From Novosphingobium sp. 18050 (GTDB taxonomy: Bacteria; Pseudomonadota; Alphaproteobacteria; Sphingomonadales; Sphingomonadaceae): DNA of 64,000 bases. Shown here piece by piece: positions 43,635-51,827 of the stretch. Location of the stretch: the NCBI RefSeq assembly GCF_902706195.1, contig NZ_CACSJO010000006.1:148709-212708 (forward strand), written 5' to 3'. Every line of letters begins with the position of its first letter. Positions within the stretch are counted from its first letter, which is position 1. A program made the translations under genes and the position numbers. Below the pieces are notes generated by a model that ran no database searches, was not told the DNA's origin, and saw nothing but the letters and a program-made list of their open reading frames with translations.

Positions 43635-45029
43635 ATGAAACTTGACCCCAAGTCCATCATCCAGGGCGTGGCCACGGCCGTAAGCCCGCTTTACGACGAC
43701 CTTCTTGCGAAGGATACGCGCACGGTCCACCCCGCCCTTCTGGCGCGCGGCAGCTTTGCGTTCGAGGGTGATGCGATCCCACGGAGCCGCTATTTCTCGG
43801 CAGAGTTCGCCAAGCTGGAACGCGACCATGTCTGGAAGAAGACCTGGCAGTTCGCCGCCCGCGAGGAAGAAATTCCGGAGGTGGGCGACCGCATCGAATA
43901 TGCCGTGGCCGGCATGTCGTTCATGATCGTCCACGCCGCACCCGGCACCTTCAAGGCGTTCTGGAATAGCTGCCTGCACCGCGGACGCAAGCTGTGCGAG
44001 AACTGGAGCACCGGCGACCAGATCAAATGCCCGTTCCATGGCTGGACCTGGAACATCGACGGCACCATGAGCAAACAGCCCGGCGACTGGGATTTCCCGC
44101 AGGCCCAGAAGGAACACCTGGACCTTCCCGAAGTGCCCTGCGATACGTGGTGCGGCAATATCTTCATCAATCCCGATACCGGTGCCGGCCCGCTCTCGGC
44201 CGCGCTGGGTGTACTCACCGAACACTTCGCCGACTACGAATTCGACAAGCGCTGGACCGCGATCCACGTGCGCAAGAAAGTGCGCTCGAACTGGAAGGTC
44301 GCGATGGAGGCTTTTCTCGAAGGCTGGCACCTGAGCGAGACGCATCCGCAGGCGCAAAGTTTCAATGGCGATTCCAACACGCTTTACGACATCTGGGAAG
44401 ACGAACACGCGCAGATCTCGCGCTCGATCACGCCTTCGGCCGTGCCCAGCCCGGAACTGGGCGAGGCGGCGGACACCCGCGCCGCCGTGATCGAAATGTG
44501 CAAGGCAGTCACTCCGCCGGGGATCGACATGCCCGACTTCGCACAGATCGAGACGCTCGACCGCGCCTTTGCCGCCGAATACCGGCGCGGCGTGACCACG
44601 GCAATGACCGGCCGCGATTTCAGCGCCACTTCGGACGCGGAAATGCTCGACGCGGTGCAGTATTACATGTTCCCGAACTGGTTTCCGTGGTGGGGCGAAG
44701 GCGCGCCGTTGTTCTACCAGTACATGCCGCTGGGCGAGAACCCGGACGAGTGCATCATGGACATCCGCTTCCTGCTACCCATGCCCGCCAACGGCGAGCG
44801 TCCCCCGGCCGCCCAGCGCATCGACCTCGATTTCGATGACAGCTACCAGGCCAATAACGTCGGCTTCGGACTATTCGACGAGGTCTTCGACCAGGATATG
44901 GGCAACGTCCCCGGCGTCCAGCAAGGCGCGCGTGAGGGTAAGCAGGACCAGCCGCTTTACTTCGGTCGCTATCAGGAATGCCGCCTGCGCGCGCTCCACG
45001 CCCGTATCGACCGCCTGTGCGCAGTCTGA
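43635..45029 (+). CDS. Rieske oxygenase, large (alpha) subunit
   Basis: A 464-residue ring-hydroxylating oxygenase. The [2Fe-2S] Rieske ligands are CLH (Cys113, His115) and CPFH (Cys132, His135). The mononuclear iron site begins with EGWHLSETHP (His232, His237). No beta subunit, ferredoxin or reductase lies nearby. It probably hydroxylates a ring carbon of the substrate. It is the first gene of a five-gene operon (43635-49459) with a ligase, a SnoaL-like protein, a BKACE-type enzyme and a kinase-like protein. Confidence 0.92.
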   Translation: MKLDPKSIIQGVATAVSPLYDDLLAKDTRTVHPALLARGSFAFEGDAIPRSRYFSAEFAKLERDHVWKKTWQFAAREEEIPEVGDRIEYAVAGMSFMIVHAAPGTFKAFWNSCLHRGRKLCENWSTGDQIKCPFHGWTWNIDGTMSKQPGDWDFPQAQKEHLDLPEVPCDTWCGNIFINPDTGAGPLSAALGVLTEHFADYEFDKRWTAIHVRKKVRSNWKVAMEAFLEGWHLSETHPQAQSFNGDSNTLYDIWEDEHAQISRSITPSAVPSPELGEAADTRAAVIEMCKAVTPPGIDMPDFAQIETLDRAFAAEYRRGVTTAMTGRDFSATSDAEMLDAVQYYMFPNWFPWWGEGAPLFYQYMPLGENPDECIMDIRFLLPMPANGERPPAAQRIDLDFDDSYQANNVGFGLFDEVFDQDMGNVPGVQQGAREGKQDQPLYFGRYQECRLRALHARIDRLCAV

Positions 45030-45055
45030 CTGCCGATGACGGAAAGGCTGCGGTG

Positions 45056-46636
45056 ATGAACGAAGGCGGGGAAGCAAACCTGTCGATCGTGAACGGGGCG
45101 CTGCTGGAGATCGACGGGGTGGTGGGCATCAGCCGCTCCATCGCGGGCCTGGCGGCGACGCGGCCCGGCCACCTGGCCCTCGCCATGGGCGACCTTAAGG
45201 TCACCTTCGCGCAGCTCGATACCCAGGTGCGTGCCGTGATGGCCCGCTTCGCGTCTGAGGGCCTGCTCCCCGGTGAACGGGTGGCGTTCCTGGGCGCCAA
45301 CCACCCGCGCTTTTTCGCCTTGCTGCTGGCGACCATGCGCAGCGGGCTGGTACTGGTGCCGATCAACTGGCGCCAGAAACCACGCGAAATCGCCCATATC
45401 CTAACCGATTCCGGCGCGCGCATGGCGTTCTGCGACACCGCTTTTCGCGGCGAACTGGACATGGCCGCGCCCGAGGGTCTGCGCATCGTCGGCAACGATG
45501 CTTTCGATGCGGAGTGGCTGACCGGCGAACCGTTACCCGATGCCGGCTTCGGTGACTGGCAGCAGCCCAGCGTCCTCCTTTACACCAGCGGCACCACCGG
45601 CGCGCCCAAGGGCGTCGAGACGACCGAGCGAGCGATCACCCTTGCCCGCCGGCAGGAGCACGCCCTGCCCGCCTTCGCCGAATGGACCGCCGACGAAGTG
45701 CTGCTATCGCCGCTGCCGCTGTTCCACATCGGGGGCATCAGCTGGGCGATCTGCGGCCTCGAACGCGGATGCAGTCTGGTGCTGACCACCGACATGACAC
45801 CCGCCGGGCTGCTCGACGCCTGCCTTGCATGGCGCGTCACCCGCACGTTCATGGTCCCCCAACTGGTGCGCGGACTCGTTGGCGAGATGCTGGCCCGCGA
45901 TGTTCGCGCGCCCGATCTTGCCGCGATCCACTACGGCGCGGCGGCGATGGACCCGCCGTTGCTGCGGCGCGGGCTGGAGCAGATCGGCTGCAAGTTCCTG
46001 CAATACTTCGGCATGACCGAGATGTGCGGCACAATCACCATCCTTGAACCGCAGGACCATGACCTCGCACGACCGGAATTGCTGGGGTCGGTCGGCAAGG
46101 CGCTGCCCGGCATCGAAATCCAGATCCGCGATGCAGATGGGCAGGTTGTCCCGCGCGGAACGCCCGGCGAAATCTGGGTTGGCGGCGATACGATGATGGC
46201 CGGCTACCTGGGCCTTGCCGAAGCCACGGCCGAGGCCATCGCGGGCGGCTTCTACCGTTCGGGTGACGGCGGCCGGATCGATGCGGAAGGCTTCCTCTAC
46301 CTGACCGACCGGATCAAGGACATGATCAACTCGGCAGGCGAAAACGTCTATCCGGTCGAGGTCGAAACGGTCCTGCGCGAACACCCGGATATCGCCGACT
46401 GCGCGGTCTACGGGGTGCCTGACGCGCAGTGGGGCGAGATGGTCTGCGCCGCCGTGGAACTGCGCCCCGGTGCTGCCTCCGGGGACGCCGCAGCCATCAT
46501 GGCCCACGTCCGCCGCGAAATCGCTGCCTACAAATGCCCCAAGCGCATCCAGTTCGTAGAGGCCCTGCCGCGCACTGCATCGGGCAAAGTCCAGCGCGCG
46601 AAAGTGCGCCAAGCCGCCATAGAGGCCGTATCATGA
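45056..46636 (+). CDS. Acyl-CoA synthetase (AMP-binding ligase)
   Basis: A 526-residue ANL-family ligase. The ATP-binding P-loop LLYTSGTTGAPKG is near residue 175, YFGMTEMCG follows mid-protein, and the C-terminal PRTASGKVQR near residue 511 contains the adenylate-forming lysine. Such enzymes convert a carboxylic acid, ATP and CoA to the acyl-CoA and AMP. Upstream frame sequence to 44978 is rejected because it overlaps the Rieske gene end. It would activate the acid for the beta-oxidation-like steps. Confidence 0.92.
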   Translation: MNEGGEANLSIVNGALLEIDGVVGISRSIAGLAATRPGHLALAMGDLKVTFAQLDTQVRAVMARFASEGLLPGERVAFLGANHPRFFALLLATMRSGLVLVPINWRQKPREIAHILTDSGARMAFCDTAFRGELDMAAPEGLRIVGNDAFDAEWLTGEPLPDAGFGDWQQPSVLLYTSGTTGAPKGVETTERAITLARRQEHALPAFAEWTADEVLLSPLPLFHIGGISWAICGLERGCSLVLTTDMTPAGLLDACLAWRVTRTFMVPQLVRGLVGEMLARDVRAPDLAAIHYGAAAMDPPLLRRGLEQIGCKFLQYFGMTEMCGTITILEPQDHDLARPELLGSVGKALPGIEIQIRDADGQVVPRGTPGEIWVGGDTMMAGYLGLAEATAEAIAGGFYRSGDGGRIDAEGFLYLTDRIKDMINSAGENVYPVEVETVLREHPDIADCAVYGVPDAQWGEMVCAAVELRPGAASGDAAAIMAHVRREIAAYKCPKRIQFVEALPRTASGKVQRAKVRQAAIEAVS

Positions 46637-47181
46637 CCCTCCAGCATGCCGATGCCGACCACCTCGATACACGTCTCGCCGAGCTCCTCGACAAGGCCGA
46701 ACTGCGCGACCTCGTCAACCGCTATGCCCGCGCGGTGGATCGGCGTGACATGGATCTCCTGCGCGCCTGCTACCATGCGGACGCCATCGACAACCACGGC
46801 TCCCTGTTCAGCGGCGGCATCGACGCCTACATAGACTGGCAGCCGCAGATCATGGCCGCTTTCGAGAACAGCGCACACTATATCGTCAACACCGTGTTCG
46901 CCCTCGACGGCGACGAGGCGCAGGGCGAGGTCTACTTTTTCGGCATGCACCGCGTGACACAGCCCGAGCTACGACACGACTATGTCGGCGGTCGCTACCT
47001 CGACCATTACCGCCGCGGCGCGGACGGCCGCTGGCGCTTCGCCCAGCGTGACCTTGTGTGGGACTGGGTTGAAAACCGCAGCGTCAGCGAAAGCGAAATG
47101 GCCTTCCTGCGCGCGCTGGGTCATCAAGGCACGGGCGCAGACGACATATCGAAGCAGATCCTGCCGCTGCTGGATCGCTGA
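46633..47181 (+). CDS. SnoaL/NTF2-like protein
   Basis: 182 residues with an NTF2-like cone fold pattern: KAELRDLVNRYARAVDRRDMDLLRACYH at the start and a DGRWRFAQRDLVWDW segment near the end. Its ATG overlaps the ligase stop by four bases. Members are ketosteroid isomerase-like, polyketide cyclases or dioxygenase beta subunits. Without a catalytic aspartate I can place, the job is uncertain, but the small-subunit or isomerase options are worth testing because the Rieske gene has no beta subunit. Confidence 0.8.
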   Translation: MTLQHADADHLDTRLAELLDKAELRDLVNRYARAVDRRDMDLLRACYHADAIDNHGSLFSGGIDAYIDWQPQIMAAFENSAHYIVNTVFALDGDEAQGEVYFFGMHRVTQPELRHDYVGGRYLDHYRRGADGRWRFAQRDLVWDWVENRSVSESEMAFLRALGHQGTGADDISKQILPLLDR

Positions 47182-47232
47182 AAGCCTGACCGGCCCCAAA
47201 ATGCCGGCAACACATATTCCGGGAGTTCGGCC

Positions 47233-48162
47233 ATGGCCGCCAAGAAGACCATCATCAGCTGTGCCATCACGGGCTCGATCCATACACCCTCGATGTCGCC
47301 GTATCTGCCGGTCACGGCGGAACAGATCGCCCAGAGCGCATTGGAAGCGGCAGAGGCTGGCGCCGCGATCGTCCACCTCCACGCCCGCGATCCCGAAACC
47401 GGCAAGCCGGTCCACACGCCAGAGGATTTCGCGCCGTTCCTGCGCGTCATCAAACAATCCAGCGACGTGGTGGTGAACATCACCACCGGTGCCTCGCCCT
47501 ATATGCCGGTCGAATACCGCGTGGAGCCGGCGAAGACGTGGAAGCCGGAAGTCGCCAGCCTCAATATGGGGTCGATGAATTTCGGTCTGTTCCCGATGCT
47601 GAAACGCTACAGCGAATTCCAGCATGACTGGGAGCCGGAAATGCTGGAAGCCAGCCACGATCTGGTCTTCCGCAACAGCTTCAAGGACATCCGCTATGCG
47701 CTGGAGACCCTGAACAGCGCCGGCACCCGCTATGAATTCGAGTGTTACGACACCAGCCACCTCTACAACCTGCATTACTTCTGGAAGGAAGGCCTCGTCC
47801 AGGGCCCGCTATTCATCCAGACCTGCTTCGGCCTGCTAGGCGGCATCGGCGCCCACCCGGAGGACGTGATGCACATGAAGCGCACCGCCGACCGCCTGTT
47901 CGGCGACCAGTACCGCTGGTCGGTACTGGCGGCGGGCGCGAACCAGATGCCGGTCGCGGCGATGGCGGCCAGCATGGGCGGCCATGTGCGCGTTGGCCTT
48001 GAGGACTCCCTGTGGATCGCCAAGGGCGAGCTTGCAAAGACCAATGCGCAGCAGGTTACCAAGGTCCGCCAGATCATCGAAGGCCTCGGCGGAGAAATCG
48101 CCACACCTGCCGAAGCGCGCGAAATCCTCAGCTTGAAGGGCGGCGATGCCGTCGGCTTCTGA
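47233..48162 (+). CDS. BKACE-family beta-keto acid cleavage enzyme
   Basis: A 309-residue protein of the 3-keto-5-aminohexanoate cleavage enzyme (Kce/BKACE) family. The metal-binding histidine cluster HLHARD and a C-terminal VGLEDSLWI segment are visible. The family uses acetyl-CoA and zinc to convert a beta-keto acid to acetoacetate and a CoA ester. In this operon it could act on a pathway beta-keto acid. Its stop overlaps the kinase-like gene by 17 bases. Confidence 0.88.
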   Translation: MAAKKTIISCAITGSIHTPSMSPYLPVTAEQIAQSALEAAEAGAAIVHLHARDPETGKPVHTPEDFAPFLRVIKQSSDVVVNITTGASPYMPVEYRVEPAKTWKPEVASLNMGSMNFGLFPMLKRYSEFQHDWEPEMLEASHDLVFRNSFKDIRYALETLNSAGTRYEFECYDTSHLYNLHYFWKEGLVQGPLFIQTCFGLLGGIGAHPEDVMHMKRTADRLFGDQYRWSVLAAGANQMPVAAMAASMGGHVRVGLEDSLWIAKGELAKTNAQQVTKVRQIIEGLGGEIATPAEAREILSLKGGDAVGF

Positions 48163-49459
48163 GGCAGCGGTTCCCGCCGAGCCGACGCATGTGCCCGGCG
48201 CGGCCTGCGGACTGGCGTTCCCCACCTCGATCGAGACTTTCATCGGCGACGGTCCGGAATTCCTGACCCGCGCCTTTCGCGCGACCGGAGCGATGAGCGC
48301 GGACAACCGCGTCACCGCGATCACCCGCATCGAACCTTTCGAGGGTGGCGGCATGGGCCCCAAGCTCAAGCTCGACGTGACTTACGAACGCGGGGAAGAG
48401 GGGCTTCACGAGGCTCTCTTCGCCAAGTTCCCGCGCCCCTTCGGCGATTCCTTGCGCGCGCTGTTCGCGCCCGTGGTGGAGCCGGAAATCCGACTCTACC
48501 TGCTCTCGCGCCGCCCGGGCTTCCCGGTGCGCGTGCCGAAACTCTACTTCGGTGATTACGACCCGCAGACTGCCAGCAGCCTGCTCATCACCGAGCGCGT
48601 CGCCTATGGCCAGCACGGCATCGAAGCGTGTCATGACAAGGCACTGGATCACCGGCTGGCCGATCCCCTGCCCTATTACGAAGCGCTCTCTCGGTCCGGG
48701 GCAAGGCTGGCCGGCGGACACCGCGCCGGGTTGCTCGGCGCCGATGCAGAGCAGGCATTTCCCTTCGATCCGAATGCGATCGACGCCTTCGCCGCGATCC
48801 CCTATTCGGCGGAGCAACTCGCCGAAAAGCTGGCGATCCTCCAGCAGTTCGCCGCCGATGCACCGGCGCTGTTCCCCGAGGACCTTCGCGATCCGTCCTT
48901 CCTCCAGCGCTTCGCCGCTGAGGCGCCGCTGGCGTTGGAGCGCGAGGCAGCAGTGCGTAAGAGCCTCAACCACGCGGCGGACAGTGTGGCGCTATGCCAC
49001 TGGAACCTCAACCTCGACAACGCCTGGTTCGACCACGGCAAGAACGGCACGCTGGAAGTCGGCCTGCTCGATTGGGGCGCAACCGCGCAGATGAACCTCG
49101 CGCAGAGCTTCTTTGGCATGATCTGCGCCGCAGAACTGGATTTCATCGCCGAGCACCGTGATGCCCTGCTCGAACTATGGGCGCGCGAATACACCGCCGC
49201 CGGCGGTCCGGCCATCACCGCGCAGGATCTTCGCGTGCACTACCGGCTTTCTGTGGCCGTGCTGGGCGTGGCGTGGATGATCGACGCTCCCTCGATCATC
49301 ATGCGTGAACTACTCGATTATCAGGATCTTTCCGGCCGCGACGATTCCCGCCTTGTCGGCAATTTTCTGGCGCGGGCGCAGCGCCAGTTGCTCATGGTTT
49401 TCCTCCGCGAATGGCAGGCACTAGACCTCGGCGCAGCGCTGCGAGACCTCGCCGACTAG
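48146..49459 (+). CDS. APH-like phosphotransferase with altered catalytic loop (copy 4)
   Basis: A 437-residue APH-like protein that starts within the BKACE gene end. The loop reads HWNLNLDN (His285, Trp286, Asn287), with the catalytic aspartate replaced by asparagine, and the metal motif reads DWGATAQMN. The fold pattern (LFAKFPRPFG; LLITERVAYG) is kept. It may bind or phosphorylate a hydroxyl group by a different mechanism, or be a pseudokinase. Last gene of the 43635-49459 operon; no separation from the next (convergent) gene beyond three bases. Confidence 0.7.
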   Translation: MPSASEAAVPAEPTHVPGAACGLAFPTSIETFIGDGPEFLTRAFRATGAMSADNRVTAITRIEPFEGGGMGPKLKLDVTYERGEEGLHEALFAKFPRPFGDSLRALFAPVVEPEIRLYLLSRRPGFPVRVPKLYFGDYDPQTASSLLITERVAYGQHGIEACHDKALDHRLADPLPYYEALSRSGARLAGGHRAGLLGADAEQAFPFDPNAIDAFAAIPYSAEQLAEKLAILQQFAADAPALFPEDLRDPSFLQRFAAEAPLALEREAAVRKSLNHAADSVALCHWNLNLDNAWFDHGKNGTLEVGLLDWGATAQMNLAQSFFGMICAAELDFIAEHRDALLELWAREYTAAGGPAITAQDLRVHYRLSVAVLGVAWMIDAPSIIMRELLDYQDLSGRDDSRLVGNFLARAQRQLLMVFLREWQALDLGAALRDLAD

Positions 49460-49462
49460 CCG

Positions 49463-50230
49463 TCAGAACGGGCCGAAATGCAGCGCGACCAAGGGCCCGC
49501 GCGCGTCGAGGGCAAGGCCCAGGTCGCTTTCGGGATTACGCGGTGTGATCCGCTCACGCGCCCAGCGGTAACCGCCGACCAATGAAATCTTGGGCGCAAG
49601 TCGATAGCCGGCAAGCAGGACAAGGTCGCGGCTGGTGAAATCGCCCGGCCCCGCCACGCCCACCGTACCGCGTGCCCGCAAGGTCAGCGACCGGGTCACG
49701 CGCGCCTCCACAAGTGCGCCGACCATCCCGGTCGTCCAGCCGCGCTCCAGGGCGATCTCGGCCGGCGTATCGGGATTGAGCACGCCCTTGAGGCGATTGT
49801 GGCGCACCCCGGCGAGAGGCGCGATCTCCATCGCGCCCGCCTTGATGCGGGGACCTGCCAGCGCTTCGAAGGAGGTCAGTTCCGCCCGGGTCTCAGCCCC
49901 GGACAGTGGATCGAACGAACGCTCGGAAAAGCGGGCCCAGAGGACGTGGCCCGAGGCGATGAAGCCAGGGGTGCGCACGTCGCCGTAACCCATGAAGCCT
50001 ACCTTCACGCCGCCGGCAATGTCGGCCGCCGTAATGTCGAGAGGCACAGCCAGCGGACCCTTCCGCATCGAGCCCTTGAAATCAGGCGCCCAAACGAACG
50101 GCACCACATTCACCTCGATGGGGGAGGTGCTTTCTCCCCCCTCTTCGGCAAGCGCGGCGCAAGGCGCCGACAGGGCCAACGACCACAAGGCCGCCTTGCT
50201 GCCTACCTGCCACCAGCGTTCAACCGACAT
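49463..50230 (-). CDS. Outer-membrane beta-barrel protein
   Basis: A 255-residue protein. A signal-peptide-like N-terminus (MSVERWWQVGSKAALWSLALSAPCAALAEEG) ends near residue 29. The remainder has an alternating hydrophobic pattern, the repeated form xLxARGTVGVA and a terminal phenylalanine (HFGPF), which point to an outer-membrane barrel. The fold resembles small OmpW/OmpA-like barrels but no family is certain. Last gene of the leftward operon after the cytochrome-oxidase-like genes (starts overlap by 11 bases). Confidence 0.75.
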   Translation of the reverse strand: MSVERWWQVGSKAALWSLALSAPCAALAEEGGESTSPIEVNVVPFVWAPDFKGSMRKGPLAVPLDITAADIAGGVKVGFMGYGDVRTPGFIASGHVLWARFSERSFDPLSGAETRAELTSFEALAGPRIKAGAMEIAPLAGVRHNRLKGVLNPDTPAEIALERGWTTGMVGALVEARVTRSLTLRARGTVGVAGPGDFTSRDLVLLAGYRLAPKISLVGGYRWARERITPRNPESDLGLALDARGPLVALHFGPF

Positions 50231-50489
50231 GGCCGTACCACAACGTCGGCAATGCCGCGCCCAGCGCTATCACCCATATCTCCAGCGGCGCGCGCAGCGC
50301 CCACGGCGCCTCGCGCACGTCCATGAAATGGAGGACCACGGTGCGGATCTTGACCAGCGCGATGACGATGACAAGCGCGGTTCCCGCCCCCGCCTGCCCC
50401 AGCCACTGCAAACCACTTTCGAACGACAGCAATGTCAGCGCCACCAGCACCGCCCACCATATCAGCAGCTTGCGATCGCCCTTATCCAT
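50220..50489 (-). CDS. Cytochrome c oxidase subunit IV-like small membrane protein
   Basis: 89 residues from the ATG at 50489 with two or three hydrophobic helices; LVKIRTVVLHFMDVREAPWALR is the characteristic linker of prokaryotic subunit IV-like proteins. The start overlaps the subunit III-like gene by eight bases. An upstream frame start at 50603 is rejected. There is no subunit I or II in the window, so it is not a full oxidase. Confidence 0.78.
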   Translation of the reverse strand: MDKGDRKLLIWWAVLVALTLLSFESGLQWLGQAGAGTALVIVIALVKIRTVVLHFMDVREAPWALRAPLEIWVIALGAALPTLWYGHVG

Positions 50490-51051
50490 GGCTCCCTCCC
50501 GCCAGATAGAACAGCGCGAACAGCATGATCCAAAGCAGGTCGACCAGGTGCCAGAACAGCCCTGCACACTCGGCCAGCATGGTCCGCGAGGGCGAAGGCT
50601 CACGCGAGGCGACGAACGAAAGATAGGCCAGTCCGCCCGAGCCGATCAGCACATGCACCAGATGAATGCCGGTGAAGGCGAAGTAGTACATGAAGAAATC
50701 GTTGGTCAGCGGGGTGATGCCGTGGCTGAACTTCGCGGTATATTCCGCCGCCTTCAGCGCGGCGAAGATCGCACCGCAGGCCAGTCCCGCACGGAAGAAC
50801 GTCCCGTCACCGGGCTGCCCCTCGCGCACACGGCGCACGCCCAACGCGACGAACAGGCTGCTGGTGAGCAGGACCAGCGTATTGGCCAGCCCGATCCCGC
50901 GATCAAGCATCAGGTGCGACTGGCTGAACACTTCGGGCTGTTGGCTGCGGTAATAGGCAAAGATCAGGAAGAACAGCGAGAAGACCAGCATCTCGCCTCC
51001 GATCAGCACCCAGATCCCGGCTTCTCCCGGGATACGGCGCGGCTCAGCCAT
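50482..51051 (-). CDS. Cytochrome c oxidase subunit III-like protein (NorE type)
   Basis: 189 residues and five transmembrane segments. The family blocks GEMLVFSLFF, FYYFAFTGIHLVHVLIG and EFAGLFWHLVDLLWIMLF are present in a close form (YYFAFTGIHLVHVL and LFWHLVDLLWIMLF). NorE-type proteins accompany nitric-oxide or alternative oxidases. In this cluster it stands without a catalytic subunit, next to a subunit IV-like protein and a membrane protein of unknown family. Confidence 0.82.
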   Translation of the reverse strand: MAEPRRIPGEAGIWVLIGGEMLVFSLFFLIFAYYRSQQPEVFSQSHLMLDRGIGLANTLVLLTSSLFVALGVRRVREGQPGDGTFFRAGLACGAIFAALKAAEYTAKFSHGITPLTNDFFMYYFAFTGIHLVHVLIGSGGLAYLSFVASREPSPSRTMLAECAGLFWHLVDLLWIMLFALFYLAGGSHG

Positions 51052-51778
51052 GGCGCTTGGCTTCTGCTGCCTCGGCCATTTCCTGGCGCTTAATCGCTGG
51101 CAGCATCACCAGCATCGTCAGCGTCATCCAGATTCCGAAGATCGAGAACGGAATCCAGTACACCAGCAATCCATTCCACGCGAACGGCCCGGTGCGCGGC
51201 AGGAACCCGAAAGCACCCACCTCGAACATCAGCGCGGTCCAGATCACATAATAGCCATACCAGCGCGGAAACGGATTGAGCGCATGGCCCCGACGCGACA
51301 GTGCCAGATAGGCGATCGGCACCATGTTGAAGATGAAGAACTGGTCGGTCGTCACCAGCGTCAGGTTGCCCAGTTCGTGCATCAGCAGGGTGATCTCGGC
51401 GGGACGGCCGGGGCTGAACGCAGCCACGCCCCAGAACAGCGGCGGCAGGACGAGGAAGATCGTCATCATCATGCCCCCGCCGAACTGGAGGATCGACCAG
51501 ACCGGAATGCCCTTCTCCAGCCGCACGCAGTGAGCCACCAGCACGACGTAGATCGGGATCGCAAACGCCGCGCACCATGAACAGAGCACCGCTCCGATGC
51601 GGATCGGAAGGCTGTTAGCCTGATAGAACGCAGCCACCTGCGCGGCAGTGTCCGTCGCCGGGTTCAGCGGCAGCAACCGGATCAGCAGCCAGTAGCTGAG
51701 CCCGAACATGATCATCATCGCATAGCCCCACCAGAGCATGAAACGCTGCGCGCGGGCGCTGATCGTTGGATATTCCAT
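51044..51778 (-). CDS. Membrane protein, paralogue of the protein at 37323-37991
   Basis: 244 residues with about seven hydrophobic segments. ATG at 51778 follows GGAGGAAATTG; the TTG at 51781 is an alternative. Segments IRIGAVLCSW and LPRTGPFAWNGLLVYW match the other copy in spacing and residues. Divergent from the first copy, it is linked to the oxidase-like genes. Function unknown. Confidence 0.78.
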   Translation of the reverse strand: MEYPTISARAQRFMLWWGYAMMIMFGLSYWLLIRLLPLNPATDTAAQVAAFYQANSLPIRIGAVLCSWCAAFAIPIYVVLVAHCVRLEKGIPVWSILQFGGGMMMTIFLVLPPLFWGVAAFSPGRPAEITLLMHELGNLTLVTTDQFFIFNMVPIAYLALSRRGHALNPFPRWYGYYVIWTALMFEVGAFGFLPRTGPFAWNGLLVYWIPFSIFGIWMTLTMLVMLPAIKRQEMAEAAEAKRHG

Positions 51779-51827
51779 CAATTTCCTCCCCCTGTCCGCC
51801 GCGTTCCATCGCGGCCGGACGGTAGCT

